Shown here: positions 46,150 to 54,313 of the stretch, one piece after another
How the letters are laid out: each line of letters opens with the position of its first letter
Position numbering within the stretch: position 1 is the first letter of the stretch
From: CAZSMK01 sp964608095
Lineage (GTDB): Bacteria > Sumerlaeota > Sumerlaeia > MWCT01 > JAGHBZ01
Assembly: GCA_964608095.1 (NCBI GenBank)
Contig: CAZSMK010000073.1
Span: forward strand, 1 to 62,569
Length of the DNA: 62,569 bases
Reading direction: 5' to 3'
Notes under the pieces: model-generated
What the model saw: only the letters and a program-made list of their open reading frames with translations
Database searches by the model: none
What the model was told of the DNA's origin: nothing
Position numbers and translations under genes: made by a program

Positions 46150-46537
46150 ACTTGTTTTAGATACGTGTACAGTAATTGCATATTTTGATGGTCAAGTTAA
46201 TCTCAATTCTTTACTTGAGAGTTCTTCAATACCTCTTTTACCCACTATTGTTTTTGGTGAACTTTTATTTGGAATCTTCAATTCAAAAAGGCGCAGAGAA
46301 AACCAAGAAAAACTCGATCAATTTGCTAATCAGTGTGAATTAATATCCGTAGAAATTAACACAGCAAGAGAATATCCAAAGATCCGCTTCGAATTGAAAA
46401 AGAAAGGGAAGCCAATTCCCGAAAATGATATATGGACAGCAGCCCTTGCCCGACAATATCGAGCTACCTTACTTACACATGATTCACACTTCAGTTTTAT
46501 CGAGAATTTGAATATTAAAAGTCCTTCAAATACTTAA
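46136..46537 (+). CDS. vapC: PIN-domain ribonuclease toxin (VapC-like)
   Basis: A 133-residue PIN protein starting ATG 46136. Acidic active-site residues are in place: Asp9 in LVLDTCTVIAYFDG, Glu in PTIVFGELLFG, and Asp in PENDIWTAALARQY and LLTHDSHF. PIN toxins cut tRNA or other RNA when freed from the antitoxin. The gene is coupled to the 90-residue gene upstream. AT-rich composition and neighbouring broken and remnant genes suggest recent arrival by transfer. Confidence 0.88.
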   Translation: MSGNRLVLDTCTVIAYFDGQVNLNSLLESSSIPLLPTIVFGELLFGIFNSKRRRENQEKLDQFANQCELISVEINTAREYPKIRFELKKKGKPIPENDIWTAALARQYRATLLTHDSHFSFIENLNIKSPSNT

Positions 46538-47049
46538 TTCATATTTTCACCAATCAAAAAAATGTTTATCTTCTTCTATTCCCCGTCAGCAAAGAGAGAA
46601 CATAACTCTGCCTTTGGCTTAAAACTATTGGGCGAGGTAAAGCGTTAAAATATAAAGTACACATTAGAAAATATGGGGAGAGGTTTTGTGTTGCGCTTCT
46701 TCCTCCCCGGTTTTCGATATTTAAGTCTTCGCCCGAATAGATTTCCTCACCTTTCTTTGGTCAGAAATCCCATATAGGAATTTCGCTGCAATAGTTGCAT
46801 CTCTATCTCATCAATGCCTTCCGACAACCACAACGCCTGATAGTTTGTCTGACTGGTAATACTCGTTGGGAAAAATAGTTCTGCAACCAGTAAATGAGAG
46901 ATGAATCGCGCTGTGAAGCTATGTTTTGTTCGTTCACCATGGGAGACATGAAGATAATACAGTCAAGGAAGAAGATGAATAAAAAATTGGCGCTGCTCCT
47001 GTAATCCTTTTTTAATGGAGGATGTTTAAAAAATTAGAGTAGGGCTTTT
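46538..47049. other. Gap between VapBC-like and HicAB pairs, holding a gene remnant
   Basis: No intact gene. The minus-strand remnant at 46747-46962 is listed separately. A GC-rich imperfect hairpin (GGGGAGAGG against CTTCCTCCCC) lies at about 46673-46710 and could end one of the flanking transcripts, but it has no long T run. Confidence 0.4.
46747..46962 (-). pseudogene. Unidentified protein remnant
   Basis: An open stretch of about 71 codons without a start codon. It contains SFTARFISHLLVAELFFP, SQTNYQALWLSEGIDEIE and QLLQRNSYMGFLTKER and ends in TGA at 46747. Amino-acid use is ordinary and not biased by repeats, so it reads like the tail of a former gene rather than chance. A stop closes the frame just upstream. 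I do not recognise the family. Confidence 0.4.
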
Positions 47050-47268
47050 TTAAGCATAGAGAAGCTTGCCCTTAGGTTTTGGTATAGTACGCCCCATCCT
47101 GTTAGCAGTCTCAATCCATTCATTGATAACAATTTCAACATTTTCGAGCGCTTTTTTGTAACTTTCTCCGTCAGCCATACACCCTTTGAGTTCCGGAACT
47201 TCCGCTATATATGCCTTGTCTTCCTCACTCCAATAAATTAAGACTTCATATTTATACTTACTCATCAT
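47050..47268 (-). CDS. hicB: HicB-family antitoxin
   Basis: A 72-residue protein with the partial RNase-H-like fold of HicB: YEVLIYWSEEDKAYIAEVPE, LKGCMADGESYKKALENVE and INEWIETANRMGRTIPKP. It has no separate DNA-binding tail, so it is the short form. It overlaps hicA by 11 bases in the toxin-antitoxin order hicA-hicB. It binds and neutralises the HicA RNase and probably represses the operon. Confidence 0.93.
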   Translation of the reverse strand: MMSKYKYEVLIYWSEEDKAYIAEVPELKGCMADGESYKKALENVEIVINEWIETANRMGRTIPKPKGKLLYA

Positions 47269-47515
47269 GTGCTCCTAATTTATATTTTACTATAATATCC
47301 CTCACTTGCTTGACCTGATAAGGTTTTGCCATGTCATGTCTTGGTTGTAAATTCAAAATCTCTTCAACGTTTTCCCGATAAAAAATATGGTGGCTTCCCT
47401 TAATTCGTTCATAAAAGCTGAAATATTTGAGTAAGTTACATAGGTCAGCGAACTTAATATTGGAATCGCTGCCCCCTTTCAGAATCTTTATTATGAGCTT
47501 TTCATATTTGCTCAT
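47258..47515 (-). CDS. hicA: HicA-family mRNA interferase toxin
   Basis: An 85-residue double-stranded-RNA-binding-like toxin with the catalytic His in KGSHHIFYRE (His42/43) and a C-terminal KPYQVKQVRDIIVKY helix. It cleaves mRNA when not bound by HicB. It is slightly longer than the common 60-80 residue form, with an N-terminal helix. Start ATG 47515 follows AGGATA. Confidence 0.9.
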   Translation of the reverse strand: MSKYEKLIIKILKGGSDSNIKFADLCNLLKYFSFYERIKGSHHIFYRENVEEILNLQPRHDMAKPYQVKQVRDIIVKYKLGAHDE

Positions 47516-48032
47516 TATCCTGAACGCACAAACTAACGAGAAGTGAATATGGAGAACGAAACTATGAGAAAAAAGTATAGGTGGGGGCGTAATGCGTTGT
47601 CAACCCGAAAGGGGGTTTTAAGACATAAGGTCGGATAGGAGGGGGAAAACTTTTGAGAAAGTTTTCCTTTTCATCCCTTACCAAAACTTCAGGTTATCCA
47701 GCTTATTTTGCCTGGGTTTTGGTTTAGACAGAGGATGGCAGCTAAGTTTTCCTTCCATATCTTCATGTACTACACAGTAAAAAAGTATATGATTTTCTTA
47801 CCAACTTCCTGATTTCTCAAAACACGCCCACTTAGATGTAAAAATATCAAAAACAAGTTGACAGCACCGCATTTGGAGTAGTAAAAATTGTCATAATTTG
47901 TACCTATCCAACAGGGCACACGGGAGAAATTCCCCCTTCTTTGCCACAGAAAGAAAAGAAGGCGCGGTGCATCCCCTTAAATAAGAGAGAGGCGCGTAAA
48001 CTAACATCATAAAAAGAAAGAGGTGTGGAGAG
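47516..48032. other. Divergent intergenic region (hicA / aminotransferase)
   Basis: No gene seen in 517 bases. It contains the terminator-like hairpin at 47644-47671. TTGACA at about 47859 with AT-rich TAAAAA about 18 bases on is a weak promoter candidate for the aminotransferase-serA pair. A ribosome site (AGAGGTGTGGAG) precedes ATG 48033. Confidence 0.45.
47644..47671 (+). terminator. Rho-independent terminator-like hairpin
   Basis: GGAAAACTTT-TGAG-AAAGTTTTCC, a perfect ten-base stem with a four-base loop, followed by TTTT. No intact gene lies directly upstream on the plus strand; it may be left over from an earlier arrangement or insulate the aminotransferase operon. Confidence 0.55.
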
Positions 48033-49169
48033 ATGCAAAAACACTTAATGTTAACACCCGGACCGACCATGGTACCGCCGGACGTATTAGCCGCCGGCGC
48101 GCAACCATTGGTTCACCATCGCTCGCCCGATTACGAACCCATTTTTCTCAATGCGAGCGAAGACTTGAAGTATGTGTTCCAGACGCAAAATCCAGTGGTC
48201 ATGTTCGCATCGTCAGGAACAGGAGCCATGGAGGCGACCGTAGCAAGCACATTGAGTCCAGGCGATGTCGCCATTACGGTTGAAGGCGGTAAATTCGGCG
48301 AACGGTGGACGGAACTCTGTAAAGTCTACGGTATCTCGGCACATGTCCTGAAGATCGAGTGGGGCAATGCGGTAACACCGGAGCAAATCGAGCAGGCTCT
48401 TAAGGATGTGCCTGACGCAAAAGCCGTTTTTCTCACACATTGTGAAACCTCGACGGGTGTATTGACGGATATTAAAACTATCGCCGCGGTAGTGAACAAG
48501 ACCGCTGCCATAAACGTGGTTGACGCGGTGAGCAGTTGCGGCGCAGAAGAGTTGAAGACCGACGAATGGGGACTTGACATCGTGGTCACAGGTTCACAAA
48601 AGGCGTTGATGATGCCGCCGGGATTGGCTTTCCTGTCAGTCAGTACCAAGGCTCGCGCACTGATGGAGAAAAGCACATGCCCAAAATATTATTTCAACAT
48701 CTTGAAATATCTCAAAGAACTGGATAAAAAGACCACTCCATTCACACCGGCGGTCAGCATGACCATGGCATTGGAAAAATCTCTGTCACTGATAAAAAAA
48801 GAGGGAATCGAGAACGTCTGGGCGCGACATCGACGCCTTGCCGAGGCTACCCGCGCCGCGGTTAAAGCCCTTGGACTCGAGCTCCTGTCCGACCAGCCAT
48901 CGAATGTGGTGACTGCAGTCAAGGCTCCGGAAGGCATTAAGAGCGGGGAAATCGTCAAGATGCTTCGCGATAAATATGCTATTACGATTGCCGACGGTCA
49001 GGGACACCTCAAAGGCAAGATATTCAGAATTGCAACATTGGGATACGCGGATATCTTCGATGTAATAACGGCAGTAGCAGCACTTGAGATGACGTTGCTG
49101 AATCTGGGTATGTCGTTTGAGTCGGGACAGGGAGTCAAGGCTGCCCTTGACGTGCTCAGGTCCTCTTAA
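48033..49169 (+). CDS. Class V aminotransferase (serine-pyruvate / alanine-glyoxylate type)
   Basis: A PLP enzyme of 378 residues. It begins MLTPGPTMVPPDVLAA, with HHRSPDYEPIF and MFASSGTGAMEAT, and the PLP lysine is Lys190 in VVTGSQKALMMPPGLAF. Members interconvert serine/pyruvate, alanine/glyoxylate or phosphoserine. The gene lies 27 bases before serA. This suggests it supplies the transamination step after SerA (phosphohydroxypyruvate to phosphoserine), as proposed for similar pairs. That role is inference; glyoxylate transamination is the alternative. Confidence 0.88.
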   Translation: MQKHLMLTPGPTMVPPDVLAAGAQPLVHHRSPDYEPIFLNASEDLKYVFQTQNPVVMFASSGTGAMEATVASTLSPGDVAITVEGGKFGERWTELCKVYGISAHVLKIEWGNAVTPEQIEQALKDVPDAKAVFLTHCETSTGVLTDIKTIAAVVNKTAAINVVDAVSSCGAEELKTDEWGLDIVVTGSQKALMMPPGLAFLSVSTKARALMEKSTCPKYYFNILKYLKELDKKTTPFTPAVSMTMALEKSLSLIKKEGIENVWARHRRLAEATRAAVKALGLELLSDQPSNVVTAVKAPEGIKSGEIVKMLRDKYAITIADGQGHLKGKIFRIATLGYADIFDVITAVAALEMTLLNLGMSFESGQGVKAALDVLRSS

Positions 49170-49196
49170 CTAAAGATTGAAATGAGGTGATGACGA

Positions 49197-50786
49197 ATGA
49201 CTAAAATACTTGTAGGAGATTCACTCTCGAAAGAGGGATTGGCTATACTCGAGCAGGAAAAAACCTTCGAGGTCGACTATAAACCCGATATCACTCCGGA
49301 GGAATTATTAAAAGTCATTCCTGACTATGAGGTGCTCGTTGTCCGAAGCCGCACAAAAGTATGTAAAGAAGTCATCGATGCTGCAGAAAAACTGAGAATT
49401 ATAGGTCGTGCGGGCGCAGGGGTTGACACAATAGACGTGGAGGCGGCAACAGATAAAGGCATCATTGTGATGAACACCCCGGGCGGCAACACGGTCTCTA
49501 CTGCTGAGCTGACACTATCGATGCTGATGGCGTTGTTGCGGAATATTCCTCAAGCTCATCAGAGCATGATTGAAGGTAGATGGGACAAGAAAAAATACGC
49601 GGGAAGAGAGCTCAAGAAAAAGACAATCGGCATTCTCGGGTTTGGACGCGTAGGGCGTGAAGTCGCTACGCGTCTCTACAACTTCGGCGTGAAAATTATT
49701 GCGTATGACCCTTATGTTGCGCCGGAAATCTTCACTCAAAATGCAGTCGAAAAAGTCGAACTCGAGGAGATTTTCAAGCGCTCGGACATAATTACTATCC
49801 ATACGCCGGGCGGTGAGGATACAAAAGACCTTATCACCAAAAAAGAAATGGCGATGATGAAAGACGGAGTGTATATCGTAAACTGTGCGCGAGGCGGCAT
49901 CGTTAACGTCCAAGACCTGATCGAAGCGCTTGAAAGCGGCAAGGTCGCGGGCGCAGCAGTCGATGTGTACGAAAAGGAACCCCTTGACGCGGACGATCCA
50001 TTTCGCAAGGCTCCCAACATTATCCTCACACCTCATCTCGGCGCATCCACCAAAGAGGCTCAAACCTCCGTTGCGGTGCAAATCGCCGAACAGATAATCG
50101 ACTCGGAAAAGAACAATGTCGTCAGAAGCGCAGTCAATGCTCCCAGTATTGAACCTGATTTACTCCAGCAAATGCGACCTTATCTAAGCCTTGCTGAGAA
50201 AATCGGGAGTTTCCAATCGCAATTCGCCGATGCGCGCATCAAAAAAATCGTGGTGAAATACAGCGGCTCGGTGTTGAACTTTCCTATTGAACATTTAACC
50301 ACTGCAACAATTAAGGGGTTCATGGCACATATCAGCGACGAGCAGGTAAACTATATCAATGCATTGAAGAAGGCAAAAGAGTATGGGATCAAGATCGAGG
50401 AGACCAAGACCAGCGAGGAACACCCGTACACAAACCTGATAACGGCTGAGTGCCAGCTCGAGAATAAAAAGGTCAACTCGATCAGCGCTACTCTATTCAC
50501 TCCCACGAATCCGCGGTTCGTGATCATCAACGATAAACACATCGACGCATACCCTGAGGGACACATGATAGTGATTGAAAACCGCGATGTGCCGGGCATT
50601 ATCGGAAATGTGGGTACACTCCTGGGCGAACATAAAATCAATATCGCCCAGATGACATGGGGAAGAACCGACCAAAACCAGGAAGCCATGACCGTGATCA
50701 ACGTTGACCAACCCGTTTCTTCCGACATCCTGAGAAAGATCGGAAAGTTGCCGAACATCAGGTCCGCGCGGTTGATCAAACTCTAA
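49197..50786 (+). CDS. serA: D-3-phosphoglycerate dehydrogenase
   Basis: Oxidises 3-phosphoglycerate with NAD, the first step of serine synthesis. The 529-residue long form has GRAGAGVDTIDVEAA and the NAD loop GILGFGRVGREVA. It also has NCARGGIVNVQDL and the catalytic HLGASTKEAQ, an intervening ASB domain (about 320-450), and a C-terminal ACT domain (IENRDVPGIIGNVGTLLGEH) that binds serine for feedback control in related enzymes. Start ATG 49197 follows GAGGTGATG. It is the second gene of the pair with the aminotransferase; a branched terminator-like structure follows. Confidence 0.95.
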   Translation: MTKILVGDSLSKEGLAILEQEKTFEVDYKPDITPEELLKVIPDYEVLVVRSRTKVCKEVIDAAEKLRIIGRAGAGVDTIDVEAATDKGIIVMNTPGGNTVSTAELTLSMLMALLRNIPQAHQSMIEGRWDKKKYAGRELKKKTIGILGFGRVGREVATRLYNFGVKIIAYDPYVAPEIFTQNAVEKVELEEIFKRSDIITIHTPGGEDTKDLITKKEMAMMKDGVYIVNCARGGIVNVQDLIEALESGKVAGAAVDVYEKEPLDADDPFRKAPNIILTPHLGASTKEAQTSVAVQIAEQIIDSEKNNVVRSAVNAPSIEPDLLQQMRPYLSLAEKIGSFQSQFADARIKKIVVKYSGSVLNFPIEHLTTATIKGFMAHISDEQVNYINALKKAKEYGIKIEETKTSEEHPYTNLITAECQLENKKVNSISATLFTPTNPRFVIINDKHIDAYPEGHMIVIENRDVPGIIGNVGTLLGEHKINIAQMTWGRTDQNQEAMTVINVDQPVSSDILRKIGKLPNIRSARLIKL

Positions 50787-50817
50787 TCGGGTCGAATTAG
50801 AAAAAATATCATACCAT

Positions 50818-50892
50818 AAAGGCTGTGCATTACTTCACTTTGTGAAGTCCGGATGTGTCGTGTATCACGACATCTCCTGTGCAGCCTTTTTT
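50818..50892 (+). terminator. Three-way-junction terminator-like structure after serA
   Basis: An outer stem AAAGGCTGTGCA (50818-50829) pairs with TGTGCAGCCTTT (from 50878) using two G-U pairs. It encloses two separate hairpins: ACTTCAC-TTT-GTGAAGT at 50832-50848 and GATGTGTCGTG-TAT-CACGACATC at 50852-50874. Six T residues end it at 50887-50892. It could be an elaborate serA terminator or a small structured RNA. Confidence 0.6.
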
Positions 50893-51010
50893 GCGATAAC
50901 AATACACCGGCAAGATTCACCTATACATCCCTAATTACAGCTCGGCACTATACGAACCCTGCATTGAAGGCATAAGGTTCGGTATCTATTGCCTGTACCG
51001 TTTTTAAAAC

Positions 51011-51946
51011 TCAATAGTCGGGAAGAGAGCGGCGGACAGTGAGAGGATAATCGCGGGCGAATTGAACGAGTCCGGAAAAGACCAGTGTCAATGTTTTCCC
51101 TTTCGGAGGAATAACGGTTCTCCCGACCTCGGTATAAAAAAGGTCGCCATGAATTTCAACGAGAATGCCTGCATGACCGGGTCCGACAACGACATCGCCT
51201 GCTTGAAGTTTGCGAATATCCTCGAAAGCCGGTATTCCACCCTTTTCTACAGACATAATTTCGCGCCCAAGATTCTGCATGTCTGACGTGTCAACCCTGT
51301 ATCTGTTTGAAGTTCCTCCGGTACCCCCTTTGTCTGCTATGCCATGTTTCTTGCAGTAAATCTCAAAGCCTTGTGATGAGAATACTGCTGCTTCGTCTTC
51401 TGGCGCAATAAGGTCAAAATATACTGCAAGTTCGTACGGCATCGAGGCATACCCAGAACAATCCAGACCGTATCGGTATCGAAACCGATGTCCCCTGGTT
51501 TGCGAGTCATCGAGATCGAGCACATCCCCTCCCCATCTGTAGTAGCTCCAGGACTCTGTTCCTTTGCCAAAATAAAGACGATAAATTTCGTACGAAAACA
51601 GTGAGAGGGTGTTTATGATTTCAACAGGATGACGACTTGACAGCTCTTTAACATGAGGAGTGATGATGGGCTCTATGACGTGTTCGAGAAATTCACGGTT
51701 TCCGGTGACATAACCCGTAACAGTCAGTCCGTTATCCTTGGTTATGGTTTTCTTATCAGCAGGAGCACCGCGGTTGAATATCTTCCTCTGTTCATCTGTC
51801 GGCTCGGGAATCTCGATTCTGTCAACATAGGATTTATACTCTGCAGAGACCTGTTGTTTCGTTTGGAGCATGCAACACGAAAGCATTATTGTTAGAAGAA
51901 GCGCTATAATACAAACGACTTCACCATATAAGACGATGTAGCGCAT
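51011..51946 (-). CDS. NlpC/P60-like cysteine peptidase lipoprotein
   Basis: A 311-residue exported protein. The hydrophobic N-terminus ends in TIMLSCC, a lipobox-like site (Cys24). The C-terminal half has the NlpC/P60 pattern: Cys163 in YGLDCSGYASMPYEL, then His258 in GDVVVGPGHAGILVEI, with a third polar residue probably in the following strand. Such enzymes cut peptidoglycan stem peptides in the cell wall. About 100 unassigned residues lie between the two motifs, including a large DEAAVFSSQGFEIYC insertion. The gene is divergent from the ATPase operon with its own promoter in 51947-52234. Confidence 0.75.
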   Translation of the reverse strand: MRYIVLYGEVVCIIALLLTIMLSCCMLQTKQQVSAEYKSYVDRIEIPEPTDEQRKIFNRGAPADKKTITKDNGLTVTGYVTGNREFLEHVIEPIITPHVKELSSRHPVEIINTLSLFSYEIYRLYFGKGTESWSYYRWGGDVLDLDDSQTRGHRFRYRYGLDCSGYASMPYELAVYFDLIAPEDEAAVFSSQGFEIYCKKHGIADKGGTGGTSNRYRVDTSDMQNLGREIMSVEKGGIPAFEDIRKLQAGDVVVGPGHAGILVEIHGDLFYTEVGRTVIPPKGKTLTLVFSGLVQFARDYPLTVRRSLPDY

Positions 51947-52234
51947 AACACACCTCCCGAAAAAAATGATAATCTCAAGATATTGAAACGAAAAAAGGCA
52001 GGCAAGTAAAACCCAACACGTAACCCGCTCAATGAAAAAATAAATACTCCGGTTTATCTCTATGCACGTAACAAGTTTCGTTTATGATTGATTTTGCATT
52101 CTTTCCATGTCAAAATTTTAAGTAGAAAAATATACAATAGATATTTATACCTAACATATATTCATATCTTGAGCGATATTATTCACCGGTTCAGCTGGGT
52201 TTACAAAAAGCTCGAAAGAAGAGAAGAGGTTTTA

Positions 52235-53614
52235 ATGGCGGAAGATAGAGAGAGTCAGGGAAGAGTAATATCAGTTCGGGGAAGCGTCGTTGATGTGCAT
52301 TTTGGTGAGCGTTTGCCTTCCATCTATAATCGGCTCGAGGCGGGCGAATCCTCACAAGTCGTCCTCGAGGTAATCACGCATCTTAGCGCTACCGTTGCGA
52401 GATGTATCGCACTGACGCCAACGCAGGGATTAGGCAGAGGCGAGGTTGTTAAAGATACAGGCGCCCCGATTGAAGTTCCCATTGGAAAGGAACTTCTGGG
52501 TCGTGTGTTCAATGTATTCGGGGAAACCATCGATGAAGGGGACACAGTTGAAACGTCGGAATGGCGCTCTATCCATCAGCCTGCCGTCCCGCTGGGTGCG
52601 CGGGTGACCTCATCAGAAATTTTCACTACAGGGATCAAAGCCATCGATGTGCTTGCGCCTCTTGAACGAGGAGGGAAAGCCGGTCTTCTTGGAGGCGCGG
52701 GAGTCGGTAAAACCGTTCTAATCATGGAAATGATTCATAACATGGCGGGGCAACACGAGGGGATCAGTGTCTTCTGCGGAATCGGCGAACGGTGCCGTGA
52801 AGGCGAAGAGCTCTACCGGGAGATCAAGGAAGTCGGCGTGTTAAAAAATACGGTGCTCGTGTTCGGTCAGATGAACGAACAGCCGGGAGCGCGTTACCGA
52901 GTAGGACACGCAGCCTTGACAATGGCGGAATATTTCCGCGACGACGTCCGACAGGATGTACTCCTCCTTATCGATAATATCTTCCGCTTTATCCAGGCAG
53001 GGTCGGAAGTTTCGGGTTTGATGGGAAATCTTCCCTCGCGCCTGGGATATCAACCCACACTCGGCACCGAGTTAGCCAATCTCGAGGAACGAATCTGCAA
53101 CACCGCTGCAGGCGCGATCACGTCTATCCAGGCGGTGTATGTGCCGGCTGACGATTTCACCGACCCCGCGGTGGTTCATACCTTTGGGCACCTTTCTGCC
53201 ACAGTAGTGTTGTCACGCGATAGAGCGAGCCGTGGGCTATATCCTGCAATCGATACGCTTCGCTCAGGCTCGAACATGATGACACCGCAAGTGGTCGGAA
53301 AGCGGCATTACAACATAGCGCGCTCGATCCGGGAAACGCTTGCCAACTATGAAGAATTGAAAGACATCATTGCCATGCTCGGGATAGAAGAGCTTTCACA
53401 ACAGGATCAAAGAGTGGTGCATCGAGCCCGCCGGCTCGAGCGATTTCTGACACAACCTTTCTTTGTGACCGAACAATTCACGGGTCAAGAAGGGAAAACC
53501 GTAAGCCTTGCGGATGCCCTGGAGGGTTGCGAGCGTATTTTGAATGATGAGTTCGCGGATTATCCCGAACAATCGTTATACATGATAGGGACAGTAGACG
53601 AAGCGAAAAAATGA
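52235..53614 (+). CDS. atpD: N-ATPase beta subunit
   Basis: Catalytic subunit of a F-type ATPase, 459 residues. The P-loop is GGAGVGKTVL, followed by ERCREGEELYREI, QMNEQPGARYRVG and LLIDNIFRFIQAGSEVSG. A longer frame opens at 52088, but the ATG at 52235 behind AGAAGAGG starts just before the conserved GRVISVRGSVVDV. As first gene of a D-C-Q-R-B-E-F-A-G operon it belongs to the N-ATPase class, usually a second ATPase used to export Na+ (or H+). Stop overlaps the epsilon gene start. Confidence 0.95.
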   Translation: MAEDRESQGRVISVRGSVVDVHFGERLPSIYNRLEAGESSQVVLEVITHLSATVARCIALTPTQGLGRGEVVKDTGAPIEVPIGKELLGRVFNVFGETIDEGDTVETSEWRSIHQPAVPLGARVTSSEIFTTGIKAIDVLAPLERGGKAGLLGGAGVGKTVLIMEMIHNMAGQHEGISVFCGIGERCREGEELYREIKEVGVLKNTVLVFGQMNEQPGARYRVGHAALTMAEYFRDDVRQDVLLLIDNIFRFIQAGSEVSGLMGNLPSRLGYQPTLGTELANLEERICNTAAGAITSIQAVYVPADDFTDPAVVHTFGHLSATVVLSRDRASRGLYPAIDTLRSGSNMMTPQVVGKRHYNIARSIRETLANYEELKDIIAMLGIEELSQQDQRVVHRARRLERFLTQPFFVTEQFTGQEGKTVSLADALEGCERILNDEFADYPEQSLYMIGTVDEAKK

Positions 53615-54009
53615 TGAAACTCAAAATATTACTTCCCGAAGGCGTTCTGCTTGTAAAAGACGTATCGAAGGTGACCGCAGAAGGATTGAACGGGTCATTC
53701 TGTCTGCTTCCTCGCCATATTGATTTTGTCGCCCCCCTTGCACCGGGAATACTTATATTCGAGGATGAAGAAGGGCGGGAAGAATTCGCTGCAGTAAACG
53801 AAGGCACACTCGTAAAGTGCAAGGACGAGGTTCTCGTTTCCACCAGAAATGGCGTAACGGGTGAATCACTCGAAACGTTACGGGAAACCGTTATCGAAGA
53901 GTTTCAGGTACTCAACGAGCATGAAAGAAAAGCCCGAAGTGCAATCGCAAAACTCGAGGCGAATTTTGTGAAACGATTTCTTGAGGTGGAGGCACACGAC
54001 CGTGGTTAA
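53611..54009 (+). CDS. atpC: N-ATPase epsilon subunit
   Basis: A 132-residue epsilon subunit. The N-terminal beta-sandwich (LKILLPEGVLLVKDVSKV, GSFCLLPRHIDFVAPLAPG) is followed by a C-terminal helical hairpin (LETLRETVIEEFQVLNEHE). It sits on the rotor stalk and can inhibit hydrolysis. ATGA overlap with atpD. The following atpQ start lies 8 bases inside its end. N-ATPase epsilon subunits typically lie directly after beta, as here. Confidence 0.92.
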   Translation: MMKLKILLPEGVLLVKDVSKVTAEGLNGSFCLLPRHIDFVAPLAPGILIFEDEEGREEFAAVNEGTLVKCKDEVLVSTRNGVTGESLETLRETVIEEFQVLNEHERKARSAIAKLEANFVKRFLEVEAHDRG

Positions 54010-54313
54010 TGGGAACGAAGAGAAAACACGAGGAGATGAGAGCGAGTTTCAGGAGAAGGTGGGAGAGAAGGCGTCGCGGAAAATCCAAGCTCGTGCGGAT
54101 AAGAAAAAAAATATCTGGTTCTGGCTTGGCATGTATGGCTTGGTGGGCTGGTCGGTGGCGATTCCCACCTTAATCGGTATTGCAATAGGCGTGTGGATTG
54201 ACAAAAGATGGAAAAGCCCCATTTCATGGACTCTGACGCTTTTATTTGTAGGCGTCGTCATCGGGTGCCTGAATGCCTGGTATTGGGTAAAGAAAGAAAG
54301 CAAGCGTGATTGA
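54002..54313 (+). CDS. atpQ: N-ATPase accessory membrane protein AtpQ (AtpI-like)
   Basis: A 103-residue protein with a charged N-terminus (EEKTRGDESEFQEKVGEK) and two hydrophobic helices: FWLGMYGLVGWSVAIPTLIG and WTLTLLFVGVVIGCLNAWYW. This is the AtpI/AtpQ plan; in N-ATPase operons it occupies this position and is thought to help assemble the ring. GTG 54002, behind GAGGTGGAGG, is preferred to the longer frame from 53981. It overlaps atpC and the next gene. Confidence 0.85.
   Translation: MVNGNEEKTRGDESEFQEKVGEKASRKIQARADKKKNIWFWLGMYGLVGWSVAIPTLIGIAIGVWIDKRWKSPISWTLTLLFVGVVIGCLNAWYWVKKESKRD

Noticed and set aside
52088..52234. Longer N-terminus for the ATPase beta subunit
   Set aside because: The extra 49 residues are unlike any beta subunit; a proper ribosome site precedes ATG 52235.
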